A stretch of 64,000 nt of DNA, from assembly GCA_024280575.1 (NCBI GenBank), contig JAJRPV010000004.1, forward strand, positions 1 through 64,000, written 5' to 3'. Shown piece by piece: positions 19,265-28,855 of the stretch (its first letter is position 1; every line of letters begins with the position of its first letter). Origin of the DNA: Campylobacterales bacterium. Its GTDB lineage: Bacteria; Campylobacterota; Campylobacteria; Campylobacterales; Sulfurospirillaceae. The notes below the pieces were generated by a model. It did not search any database, was not told the DNA's origin, and saw only the letters and a list, made by a program, of their open reading frames with translations. The position numbers and the translations under genes are program-made.

Positions 19265-20508
19265 GTAAGACAGATTACAACTTGCGCTTGAAAGACAGTG
19301 TAGTTGGTTTGCAGTTTTTGTTTGTGGCATTTGGAGCCTTGGTACTTGTTCCGATTTTGACGGGTCTTGATCCAAATGTTGCTCTTTTTACAGCTGGGAT
19401 TGGAACACTTTTGTTCCAGCTCATCAATAGAAAAGCAGTTCCGCCAATATTTTTGGCTTCATCCTTTGCTTTTATAGCACCTATCATATATGGTGTGAAA
19501 ACATGGGGGATAGCAGGTACCATGTCAGGGCTTGCAGCAGCTGGTCTTTTATATGTTGTGCTGAGTGTTGCCATCAGAATGTATGGTTCAAAATTTATAC
19601 ATAAACTTTTGCCGGCAGTTGTGGTTGGACCAGTTATTATGACTATTGGCTTGATTCTTTCGCCTGTTGCCGTTCATATGGCTATGGGTAAAACAGGAGA
19701 TGGCGCCATAGTCTTAGTTCCGTTTGATAAAGCGATAATTATATCTATGGTTTCATTAGCGACTACTATGCTCGTTTCTTTGCTGGGAAAAGGTGTGTTT
19801 AGACTTTTACCTATTCTTTCAGGTGTTGTGATGGGTTATATCATTTCTTTGATGTATGGAATTGTTAGTTTTGATGCCTACGATAAGGCTGCATGGTTTG
19901 CTATGCCTCATTTTGTTGCGCCTGAGCTTAATTGGCAGGCAATACTATATATCGTCCCTATCGCAATTGCTCCTGCGGTTGAACATATCGGCGATATTTT
20001 AGCTATTAGCAGAGTTACTAAAAAAGACTATTTAAAAGAGCCGGGGCTCAAGAGTACACTTTTGGGAGATGGATTAGCGACTACTTTGGCAGCTTGTTTT
20101 GGAGGACCGCCAAATACGACATACTCAGAAGTAACCGGAGCTGTGACAATTACAAAAGCATATAATCCGGCGATTATGACATGGGCCGCAATCTTTGCAA
20201 TCATTTTGGCATTTGTTGGAAAGCTAGGTGGTTTGTTAGCTACAATTCCAGTTCCTGTCATGGGTGGAATTATGCTTCTTTTGTTTGGCATTATCGCTTC
20301 AATCGGCATGGGAACTTTGATAAAAGAAAAGGCCGATCTAGAAGATCCGAGAAATATGATTATTGTTTCTATGATTTTAGTTTTCGCGATTGGCGGTTTT
20401 ACATTTGATTTTGGTGGAGTTGCCTTTAGCGGCATAGGGCTAGGAGCGATTGTAGGTATAATTTTAAATCTAGTGTTACCGAAAACAAAGCATTTAGAAG
20501 GATATTAA
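19261..20508 (+). CDS. uracil/xanthine permease family (NCS2) transporter
   Basis: GDGLATTLAACFGGPPNTTYSEVTGAVTITK signature. Confidence 0.9.
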   Translation: MSKTDYNLRLKDSVVGLQFLFVAFGALVLVPILTGLDPNVALFTAGIGTLLFQLINRKAVPPIFLASSFAFIAPIIYGVKTWGIAGTMSGLAAAGLLYVVLSVAIRMYGSKFIHKLLPAVVVGPVIMTIGLILSPVAVHMAMGKTGDGAIVLVPFDKAIIISMVSLATTMLVSLLGKGVFRLLPILSGVVMGYIISLMYGIVSFDAYDKAAWFAMPHFVAPELNWQAILYIVPIAIAPAVEHIGDILAISRVTKKDYLKEPGLKSTLLGDGLATTLAACFGGPPNTTYSEVTGAVTITKAYNPAIMTWAAIFAIILAFVGKLGGLLATIPVPVMGGIMLLLFGIIASIGMGTLIKEKADLEDPRNMIIVSMILVFAIGGFTFDFGGVAFSGIGLGAIVGIILNLVLPKTKHLEGY

Positions 20509-20598
20509 CACCTATTCCCTAAAAAGCATTATGGGGAGGCATAGTAAACTTTATTTGTATAGAGCATAAGGTTTTATTGAAAAAAATTACAGGAGATA

Positions 20599-23478
20599 GT
20601 GATGAAGCAAAACAGTAAAAAACTGATAGATTTAATGGCTTTTATATCTATTTTTGGTTTTATCATTATCTCTGTTGCTGTGATTTTTATTTTTACACAT
20701 GAGACAACAAAGAGTTATAATGAATCTCTAAAAGAGTTAAGTGTTGAAAATAACAAAGGCGCTAGAATAGATGCAGAATATAAGATACAAAGGATAGTAG
20801 AGTTTACAAAAATATATGAAAAAGAGCTAGAAGAGCAAGAGCAACAAAAAGTTAAATACAGAGTTGATGAGGCTATATATAAAATTCAAGAAATCTACAA
20901 AAATAACAGTTCTCTTTCTAAAGAAGCTATTTTCCAAAAAATACATGACCAGTTCAAAGATGAGAGATTTTTTAGTGATAAAACAGGATATTTTTTTATC
21001 TATACTCTCAAAGGCAAGTGCCTACTTTTGCCTACGACACCCAAGCTTGAAGGCACAAATCAAATCAATTTTTTAGATGGCAAAAAAGAGCATACAATCC
21101 AAAAAGCTATCAAAATAGTAAAGTCCAAAGATGAAGGATTTGCAACTTGGTGGTGGTATAAGATTGGTGAAAAGAAGATGAAAGAGAAGATAGGTTTTGT
21201 CAAAATATTTAAGCCACTTGATATCTTTATAGGAACTGCCAGATACAAAGAAGATATCGTTGCGAATGTCAAAGAAAGAATTATTAAGTATTTGATTAAA
21301 CTAAAAAAAGACGAATACGGCTATATCTTTGCTTATGATTTTAGTGGAAACAGTATGCTTGTTAAAAGAAAAAAACTTATAAGGATAAATAGTTGGAATG
21401 ATAGTATCGGGGGCGAACATATTGTCAGAAACGCTATCAGGGGCGCCAAGATTGTTCCGGATGGTTTTTTTATGCAATATCTTTCAAGTGATAAAAAAGT
21501 AGAATTTTCTTATGTGAAGCTGATACCGGATTTAGATTTGGTGCTTGGTACAAAAGTAGAAACCAAAAGAGAATTGTATGCCCTGCAAAAAAATAACTTA
21601 AAGGCAAAATTAGTAAAAACCATAAAAAATACGATAATAATCACAGCCTTACTGCTTGTTTTTATGAGTTTACTCTTCATCTTTTTGGTAAAGATAGTGA
21701 AAAAGTTGATTATGAAACTTGAATATAATGTAGCTTTAAAAACAGAACAACTGCTAGAGCAAAAAAGTATTTTTGAGACACTTTTTCATAAATCACATGA
21801 CGGCATATTGCTCACTAAAAATAAAAAAATTGTTGATTGCAATGAAGCGATGCATAGTATGTTTGGTTATAAAACAAAAGAAGACTTTATAAATGAGCCA
21901 GTGCCAAATCTCTTTCCAAAAATTCAAGAAGATGGTAGAGATTCTATGGAGAAGTTAGAAGAACTGATAGAGATTGCAAGAGAAAAAGGTTTTAATGAGT
22001 TTGAATTTCTAGCACTAAGAGCAGACAAAACAAAGGTTTGGATAAATGTGACTATTATTGGTTTGAATTTACATGAAGATCCTATGGGCTATTTTGTTTT
22101 TAGAGATATAGATAAAAGAAAAAGAATAGAGAAGGATTTTGTATTTCAGCAAAAGAAACTTCTTTTTCAGGCAACTCACGATATGCTCACATCTTTGCCA
22201 AACAGAATGCTTTTAATGGACAGGTTGCATGAGAGCCTAAAAAAAGCCAAGAGAGAAAAAAGTTTTACAGAGGTTTTGTTCTTGGATATTGATAACTTTA
22301 AAATTATCAATGATGCCTTCGGGCATGAGCAAGGTGACCTTTTGTTAATACAAATATCCAGCGTTTTAAGAATGCTTGTAAGAGAGGTCGATATAGTTTC
22401 CAGATTTGGCGGTGATGAATTTGTTATGGTTTTAAATGGTTTTAAAAATAAAGATGACAGCGCTATTATAATAAATAAGATAATAAACAGATTCCAAAAG
22501 CCTTTTTATATACAAAATAGCCCTTTCAATATAACATTTAGTATAGGAGTCAGTGTATATCCAGATGATTCTCTAGACCAACAGGAGTTATTAAAATATG
22601 CAGATATGGCGATGTACGGAGCTAAAAACAGCGGTAAAAACAGGTATGTGTATTATGAAAAAAGCATGAATGTGGATATATTGAAACACATGAAGATAGA
22701 GCAAGAGATAAGAGATGGCATAAAAAATGAGGAATTTATACTCTATTATCAGCCACAATTTGAAGTAGGTACAGAAAAAATTATCGGTTTTGAGGCTTTG
22801 GTAAGATGGCAGCATCCTACTCGTGGGCTAGTGTTCCCGGACTATTTTATACAAATCGCGGAAAATAGCAGTCTTATAGTGCCATTGGGTGAGTTGATAT
22901 CAAAAATAGCAATTCATCAAATAGCTAATTGGCACAAGCAAGGATTAAATCCCGGAATTGTCTCCATAAATTTTACTTCAAAACAACTAGAGAGTGTAGA
23001 TTTTTTTGATAATTTACAACAAATAATAAAAGAGGCAGAGTGTAGGCCTGAGTGGATAGAAGCTGATCTAATTGAGCGGCATATCATGAGCAATACGGAA
23101 AAAACCTCAAAGCTTTTAGATAGATTTAAAAATATAGGCATACCAGTGGCTATAGATGATTTTGGTACAGGTTATTCGTCTCTTGGCTACCTAAAGTATC
23201 TTGATGTTTCAAAATTAAAAATAGATAAAAAGTTTATAGATGATTTAGCAGTTGATAAAAAAGACAGAGCCATAGTAAAAAGCATAATTAATTTATCTAA
23301 AGGTTTAGATTTAAAAGTGATAGCTGAGGGCGTTGAAACAAAAAAACAGTATGAAATTCTTAAAAGACTAGACTGCCAAATAATACAAGGCTACTATTTC
23401 TCAAGGCCTGTGCCTACTGCTGACGCAGAGACGCTATTGCGGAAAAAATCACAAGAAAGAACGCTGCTACTAAAATGA
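20599..23478 (+). CDS. Cache-PAS-GGDEF-EAL c-di-GMP signalling protein
   Basis: Periplasmic Cache region flanked by TMs, RFGGDEFVMVL, EALVRWQHP, DDFGTGYSSLGYL. Confidence 0.9.
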   Translation: MMKQNSKKLIDLMAFISIFGFIIISVAVIFIFTHETTKSYNESLKELSVENNKGARIDAEYKIQRIVEFTKIYEKELEEQEQQKVKYRVDEAIYKIQEIYKNNSSLSKEAIFQKIHDQFKDERFFSDKTGYFFIYTLKGKCLLLPTTPKLEGTNQINFLDGKKEHTIQKAIKIVKSKDEGFATWWWYKIGEKKMKEKIGFVKIFKPLDIFIGTARYKEDIVANVKERIIKYLIKLKKDEYGYIFAYDFSGNSMLVKRKKLIRINSWNDSIGGEHIVRNAIRGAKIVPDGFFMQYLSSDKKVEFSYVKLIPDLDLVLGTKVETKRELYALQKNNLKAKLVKTIKNTIIITALLLVFMSLLFIFLVKIVKKLIMKLEYNVALKTEQLLEQKSIFETLFHKSHDGILLTKNKKIVDCNEAMHSMFGYKTKEDFINEPVPNLFPKIQEDGRDSMEKLEELIEIAREKGFNEFEFLALRADKTKVWINVTIIGLNLHEDPMGYFVFRDIDKRKRIEKDFVFQQKKLLFQATHDMLTSLPNRMLLMDRLHESLKKAKREKSFTEVLFLDIDNFKIINDAFGHEQGDLLLIQISSVLRMLVREVDIVSRFGGDEFVMVLNGFKNKDDSAIIINKIINRFQKPFYIQNSPFNITFSIGVSVYPDDSLDQQELLKYADMAMYGAKNSGKNRYVYYEKSMNVDILKHMKIEQEIRDGIKNEEFILYYQPQFEVGTEKIIGFEALVRWQHPTRGLVFPDYFIQIAENSSLIVPLGELISKIAIHQIANWHKQGLNPGIVSINFTSKQLESVDFFDNLQQIIKEAECRPEWIEADLIERHIMSNTEKTSKLLDRFKNIGIPVAIDDFGTGYSSLGYLKYLDVSKLKIDKKFIDDLAVDKKDRAIVKSIINLSKGLDLKVIAEGVETKKQYEILKRLDCQIIQGYYFSRPVPTADAETLLRKKSQERTLLLK

Positions 23479-24226
23479 TGCTAGCTCCGGAAGTTAGATT
23501 ATAAGCGTATGAAAGGTAGAGACCTGACAGGGTGAAAAGAAGTGAAAAAACAGAGGATAGAAACATCATACCAGCTAATGACGAAGAGAGTTTCTCGGCT
23601 ATATAAACAGGTATGGTTAAAAGTGCAATTACCAAAATAAGTCCGACAATTTTGATAGAAACCACAACAGTAAGAGCAGATAAAACCAAGGTCAGTGCGT
23701 GAAAGAATTTGACATTTACTCCCCTCAGAGCAGCATATTCACTATCATAAGAGACTGCCAATATATCTCTATATCGTAAAATCACAACTAATAAAATTAT
23801 AACCAACAGTATAGATATAAAGTACAAATCTTCATGGCTGACTGCCAAAATAGAGCCAAAAAGATAACTCATCAAATCAACATTGTATCCCGGAGTTAAA
23901 TCCACAAAAATAACTCCGATTGCCATACCGACAGCCCATACGAGACCTATAAAAGTGTCCATTTGATTTTTGTGTTTGAGGCTGATGGATGCTAGCAGTA
24001 AAGCTGCCCCAACTGCAAACAAAGAAGCCCCTAAAAACACAGGAATACCAAAGTAAATTGCCATCCCAATTCCGCCGTATGAAGTATGCGCTATGCCGCC
24101 GGCTAAAAAAACCATGCGATTTACTACTATCAAAGAGCCGATAATTCCGGCACAAATGCTCAAAAGTGTCCCTGCTAAGAGTGCATTTTGTATAAAACCA
24201 TAAGATAGGGCATCTAGCATGAACAA
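23414..24226 (-). CDS. znuB: zinc/manganese-type ABC transporter permease
   Basis: ABC-3 family membrane protein; GGIAHTSYGGIGMA, next to ATPase and SBP. Confidence 0.85.
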   Translation of the reverse strand: MFMLDALSYGFIQNALLAGTLLSICAGIIGSLIVVNRMVFLAGGIAHTSYGGIGMAIYFGIPVFLGASLFAVGAALLLASISLKHKNQMDTFIGLVWAVGMAIGVIFVDLTPGYNVDLMSYLFGSILAVSHEDLYFISILLVIILLVVILRYRDILAVSYDSEYAALRGVNVKFFHALTLVLSALTVVVSIKIVGLILVIALLTIPVYIAEKLSSSLAGMMFLSSVFSLLFTLSGLYLSYAYNLTSGASIILVAAFFLVIFSAIASLRQQ

Positions 24227-24969
24227 CTCTTTTGGGGATTATTTTGGAGTAGGCTTAAAAGCTCTACTTCGCAAAAGTGCTTGTTGTTTGTATCAAACAT
24301 TGTTTTACTATTTTCTAGATTGTGCATTACCAAAGTTTGATTTATGTAAGCTACTTTTGTGGCGTATTCTAAAACTATTGAGATATCGTGGCTTACAACA
24401 ATAACTGTTACATCTTTGCTTAAATTTTTTAAAAGCCTGTATATATCTTTTTGTCCTTTTACATCTATGCTTGAAGTTGGTTCATCAAAAAGCACTATTT
24501 TTGGATTGGTAAAAAGTGCGCGGGCAATCATCACTCTTTGCCTTTGCCCACCAGAAAGAGAGCCGATTTTACTATTTTTGTATTTTTCCATTCCAACTTT
24601 AGCAAGAGATTGTGATGCTTTTTGAAGTTCATTTTTGCTGTATCCCCATAAGGATTTTTTCTCTTTTGTGTGTCCCATTAAAACAACTTCGATGACTTTT
24701 ATCGGAAAATCAGTATTTATATTTGTATTTTGTGGCACATATCCTATGTCATTTAGGCAAAGAGTTGAGTTTTTGCCTTCTATTTTAATGCTTCCGCTTT
24801 GGATTTTATTTATGCCTAGTATCAGCTTTAAGAGAGTTGATTTACCTCCACCATTTGGTCCGATGATAGCTAGAAAATCTTTTGGATTTACGCTTAAATT
24901 TATATTTTCAAGAACAGTCTGCTTTTCATAAGCAAAAGAGAGATTTTCTATTTTCAAAATAGGTTTCAT
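24214..24969 (-). CDS. znuC: zinc/manganese-type ABC transporter ATPase
   Basis: Walker A GPNGGGKSTLL, signature LSGGQRQRVMIARAL, FDEPTSSID. Confidence 0.9.
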   Translation of the reverse strand: MKPILKIENLSFAYEKQTVLENINLSVNPKDFLAIIGPNGGGKSTLLKLILGINKIQSGSIKIEGKNSTLCLNDIGYVPQNTNINTDFPIKVIEVVLMGHTKEKKSLWGYSKNELQKASQSLAKVGMEKYKNSKIGSLSGGQRQRVMIARALFTNPKIVLFDEPTSSIDVKGQKDIYRLLKNLSKDVTVIVVSHDISIVLEYATKVAYINQTLVMHNLENSKTMFDTNNKHFCEVELLSLLQNNPQKSCSC

Positions 24970-25802
24970 TTTGCAATCGCTTTTGCAAAATTTATAAGAT
25001 TTCCTTCCCAGTTTGGATTTAGAGGTGTTGCTTTTATAACTTTTATATTTAAATCTTTCGCGATTTGGTTTGCTATTTTTGGTGAAAATTCAGGTTGAGT
25101 AAATATAGCCTTTACATTATCTTTTTTCGCAATTTGGATGATTTTTATCAAACTTTTTGGCTTTGGAGTTTTTCCTTCTATCTCTATGGGCAGTTGCACC
25201 AGGCCATATTCTCTCGCAAAGTATCCCCATGAAGGGTGAAATACCATAAATTTACTGTTTTTTGGAGTATCTTTGAGTATATTTTTTACCTCTTTGTTTA
25301 CAAGCTCTACATGTAGGATAAATTTTTCATAATTTTTCTTATAAATTTTTGCATTTTCACTGTCTTCTTTGGCCAAGGCATTATATATATTTTTTGCTAT
25401 GATTTTTATGTTTTGCGGAGCAGTCCAGACATGAGGGTCTTTTTCTCCCGTGGATATCTCTTTGCCTGTAAAAGTCGGCATCATCTCTTTTTTAATTCCC
25501 TTGGAAGTGTCAATGATTTTCATATTTTTGTTTTGGTTTGCAAATCTTGGTAGCCAGGCATTTTCAAATTCTACACCAATCGCAAAATATATATCTGCTT
25601 TTGCAATATCTCGCATTTGTGAAGGTTTTGGCTCATATGTGTGAGGTGAATCGCCGGGTTTAACCATGACACTGATATTTACCAAATTTTTGCCAATAGC
25701 CTGAACAAATGATTTTTGAGGCAAAATACTGACTACTACATTTACTTTTGCCAAAAGAAGCGAATTTAAAATTATGCTAATTAAAATTATATTTTTTATC
25801 AT
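24966..25802 (-). CDS. znuA: metal ABC transporter substrate-binding protein (ZnuA-like)
   Basis: GDSPHTYEPKPSQMRDIAKAD, DPHVWTAPQN, signal peptide. Confidence 0.85.
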   Translation of the reverse strand: MIKNIILISIILNSLLLAKVNVVVSILPQKSFVQAIGKNLVNISVMVKPGDSPHTYEPKPSQMRDIAKADIYFAIGVEFENAWLPRFANQNKNMKIIDTSKGIKKEMMPTFTGKEISTGEKDPHVWTAPQNIKIIAKNIYNALAKEDSENAKIYKKNYEKFILHVELVNKEVKNILKDTPKNSKFMVFHPSWGYFAREYGLVQLPIEIEGKTPKPKSLIKIIQIAKKDNVKAIFTQPEFSPKIANQIAKDLNIKVIKATPLNPNWEGNLINFAKAIAK

Positions 25803-25831
25803 TTGTGAATTATATTTTATAATGACTTAAA

Positions 25832-25846
25832 TGCGACTTAGTCGCA
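25832..25846. promoter_or_regulatory. candidate Fur-family (Zur-like) operator
   Basis: Palindrome TGCGACTTAGTCGCA in the divergent znuA/sdaA intergenic region. Confidence 0.45.
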
Positions 25847-25894
25847 ACAAAATAATGGTATAATTTATCTATATTTTGCACTCAAGGATTTGCC

Positions 25895-27279
25895 ATGGGC
25901 AAAACAGTATTTGATTTGTATAAGATTGGTATCGGACCCTCAAGTTCCCATACGGTAGGACCTATGGTAATCGCAAAAAAGTTTGTTGATTTAGCCTATA
26001 AAAGAGAGTTGTTAGATAGTTGTAGCAGAGTTAAAATTGAATTGTTTGGTTCGCTTGGCGCAACAGGAAGAGGGCATGGAAGTGATGTTGCCGTAGTACA
26101 AGGTCTGATTGGAAATTTACCCGAAACCATTGACATAAAAAGAGCAAGAAAATATTTTTCCGATGTTATAATAAATAAAAATATAAACCTTTTGGATATA
26201 AAAAAATTAACTTTGATTTTGAAAATGATTTAACACTTTATCCAAGCAAATTTTTACAATTTCACCCTAATGGCATAAAGCTCTACATGTATGGCTTGGA
26301 TGAAAAACTACTTTTGAAAAAAACATATTATTCTGTTGGTGGTGGGGCTGTTTTGGATGAAGATGAGGTGGGTAAATCAAGAGATAAAAATAAAAGAGTT
26401 TTGCCTTTTGATTTCAGTTCTGCTAAGGAGCTTTTGCAAAAATGTAAAGACAATTCTTTTAAAATAAGTACTCTCATGATGGAAAACGAGAAGAGTATGC
26501 GAAGCAGTGATGAGGTTAAAAAGTCTTTATTGAATATTTGGGCAACTATGCAAGAGAGTATTCTTAGTGGTTGTAAAAGCACAGGAAAATTGCCAATTAC
26601 AGGCATGAGAAAAAGAGCAAGTGAGATTTATAACAAATTGAAAAAAAGAGACAGTTTTCCTATGGTAGATCCGTTGGAAGTGATGGATTGGGTGGATCTT
26701 TGGGCATTGGCGGTAAATGAAGAAAATGCCTGCGGCAACAGAATCGTAACAGCTCCCACAAATGGAGCAGCAGGTATTTTGCCGGCAGTGATACAGTATA
26801 TGAATAAATTTTTAGGCTCATCACTGAAAGATTTCCACGAAGACAGAGTTATAAATTTTTTACTGACAGCCGGTGCCATAGGTTTGTTATATCAAAGAAA
26901 CGCTTCTATAAGTGGTGCAGCTGTTGGCTGCCAGGGTGAAGTAGGAGTAGCCTGTTCTATGGCAGCAGCCGGGCTGGCAGAAATTATGGGTGGAACGATA
27001 GAGCAAGTAGAAAATGCGGCCGAAATAGGCATGGAGCACAACTTGGGGCTTACATGTGATCCAGTCGGCGGATTGGTCCAAATTCCCTGCATAGAGCGAA
27101 ATGCTATGGCAGCTATGAAAGCTATAAATGCTGCCAGAATGGCACTAAATGGGGATGGAAAACATTTTGTTTCATTGGACAGTGTGATTAAAACAATGCT
27201 TGAAACAGGAAAAGATATGATGAATAAATACAAAGAAACTTCACTCGGTGGCTTGGCTGTAAACATAGTCGAATGTTAG
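25895..27279 (+). pseudogene. sdaA: L-serine ammonia-lyase, one frameshift
   Basis: 25895..26233 (FDLYKIGIGPSSSHTVGPM) and 26287..27279 ([20 protein letters not shown]) are two halves; frame changes at the A7 tract 26200-26206, A8 would restore [28 protein letters not shown]. Confidence 0.85.
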
Positions 27280-27283
27280 ATTC

Positions 27284-27360
27284 ATCTTCTATTTAAAGCC
27301 TTGCTTAGAGGAAAATCCTTCCGTTGGTCTGAGCCTCACACAAGGCTTTAAATAGAAGAT
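27284..27360. repeat. fixed-loop/variable-arm inverted-repeat element, copy 2
   Basis: 20-bp perfect arms ATCTTCTATTTAAAGCCTTG / CAAGGCTTTAAATAGAAGAT around 37-nt loop cttagaggaaaatccttccgttggtctgagcctcaca. Confidence 0.85.
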
Positions 27361-27382
27361 AAAATTCATACAAGGAAAGAGT

Positions 27383-28369
27383 TTGATTTTAAGTATAGAG
27401 AGTAGTTGCGATGACAGTTCTATCGCAATTACGAGGATAAAAGACAACAAGTTGATATTTCATAAAAAAATTTCTCAAGAACTTATACATTCAAAATATG
27501 GCGGAGTTGTGCCGGAACTTGCCGCAAGACTTCATGCCGTGGCACTTCCAAATATACTTGAAGAGACAAAAAAGTATTTCGATGATTTAAAGGCAATAGC
27601 TGTCACAAACGAACCGGGTCTTAGTGTTACTTTGGTCGAAGGAGTCGTGATGGCAAAGGCTTTGGCGGTTTCTTTGGGTTTGCCTATTTTGCCTATAAAT
27701 CACCTCAAAGGCCATATTTATTCTCTTTTTATAGAAGACGAAACGAGGTTTCCCATGGATGTTTTGTTGGTTTCAGGAGGGCATACGCAAATCTTACATG
27801 TAGAGGACTATGACAATATTAAAATTATAGCCACAACTCTTGATGACAGTTTTGGGGAAAGTTTTGACAAGGTGTCCAAGATGTTAGGCGGTGGATATCC
27901 GGGAGGTCCGGTTATACAAGAATATTCGCAAAAAGGAGATGTAAACAGGTTTTTATATACTGTGCCTTTATCAAATTCTCCCAAGATGGCATTTAGCTAT
28001 TCCGGTTTAAAGAATCAGGTGAGACTCTCCATAGAAAAAGAAGAAGTATTGAGTGAGCAGGTAAAAGCAGATATCTGTGCTTCGTTTCAAAAAACAGCAG
28101 TTGAGCATTTGATGCAAAAGTTAAAAAAAGCCTATAAAAACAGACAGATAAAGAACTTTGGAGTAGTAGGAGGAGCCAGTGCAAATCTACACCTTAGAAG
28201 CAGACTCGAAGCATTTTGCAAAGAAAAAAATGCAGCTCTACATGTAGCAAAACTGGAGTATTGTTCAGACAATGCAGCGATGATAGGAAGATGTGCAGTA
28301 GATGCGTACAAGCTAAAAAAATTTAAAGACATAGATAAAATCAATATCTCACCTAGAAGTTCATTTTAG
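27383..28369 (+). CDS. tsaD: tRNA N6-adenosine threonylcarbamoyltransferase
   Basis: [46 protein letters not shown] start. Confidence 0.95.
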   Translation: MILSIESSCDDSSIAITRIKDNKLIFHKKISQELIHSKYGGVVPELAARLHAVALPNILEETKKYFDDLKAIAVTNEPGLSVTLVEGVVMAKALAVSLGLPILPINHLKGHIYSLFIEDETRFPMDVLLVSGGHTQILHVEDYDNIKIIATTLDDSFGESFDKVSKMLGGGYPGGPVIQEYSQKGDVNRFLYTVPLSNSPKMAFSYSGLKNQVRLSIEKEEVLSEQVKADICASFQKTAVEHLMQKLKKAYKNRQIKNFGVVGGASANLHLRSRLEAFCKEKNAALHVAKLEYCSDNAAMIGRCAVDAYKLKKFKDIDKINISPRSSF

Positions 28370-28391
28370 TTCAAAAAGCTCCAAAAGCTCC

Positions 28392-28432
28392 AAAAGTTTA
28401 ATTCTGGTGCCAGGCACCAATATTAAACTTTT
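28392..28432. repeat. REP-like double palindrome
   Basis: AAAAGTTTAAT-tct-GGTGCC-a-GGCACC-aat-ATTAAACTTTT. Confidence 0.65.
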
Positions 28433-28549
28433 TGAATAATGTATAAATTATGTTGAGAAAACTTTCAGTAAAATAAAATTTATTTTTAATCTCTACATGT
28501 AAGAGCTTTTGTAAGGCTTTTTTATTATAATTACCACAAGTTTTAAACT

Positions 28550-28814
28550 GTGAGACCACTGCACAGTAGCAGCCCCCACAAAAGCCTAGCTTTGGGTAAG
28601 ATTTGAAATATAAAATTCGAAGTACTAACTTGTTAATTCGAGAACTTTTATCTTTTGAAGATTGCCCAAAGCTAGGCTTCCCTTCGGGTATCATCAGGTT
28701 TCGTATATACTGCGTTAATCGTTTTTGAATTAACAAGTTAGTACTGCAAACGATTGCCTTGTCTATACAAAACCTGATGATATTGTGGGGGTTGTTACTG
28801 TGTAGTGGTCTCAC
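28550..28814 (+). ncRNA. candidate large structured RNA / multi-inverted-repeat element
   Basis: A 28550-28581/28783-28814 (32 bp), B 28582-28599/28662-28679 (18), C 28621-28645/28721-28745 (25), D 28689-28707/28764-28782 (19); cUUCGg tetraloop at 28682-28687; mismatches mostly G.U on + strand. Confidence 0.55.
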
Positions 28815-28855
28815 TTTGCTATATAGGGATTTGGGACACTTGGGGAGGCTTCGGC

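Noticed and set aside
28398-28814. 138-aa minus-strand ORF over the multi-inverted-repeat element
   Set aside because: Composition and position are explained by the structured repeats; no recognisable domain or SD; overlaps all four helices.
28550-28814. Retron msr-msd or CRISPR-like array
   Set aside because: No reverse transcriptase or cas gene in the window, and the repeats are inverted and unique rather than direct with spacers.
28550-28814. tmRNA / RNase P / 6S RNA
   Set aside because: No tRNA-like ends or CCA, no RNase P P4 motif, and the helix order with crossing C/C' does not match 6S.
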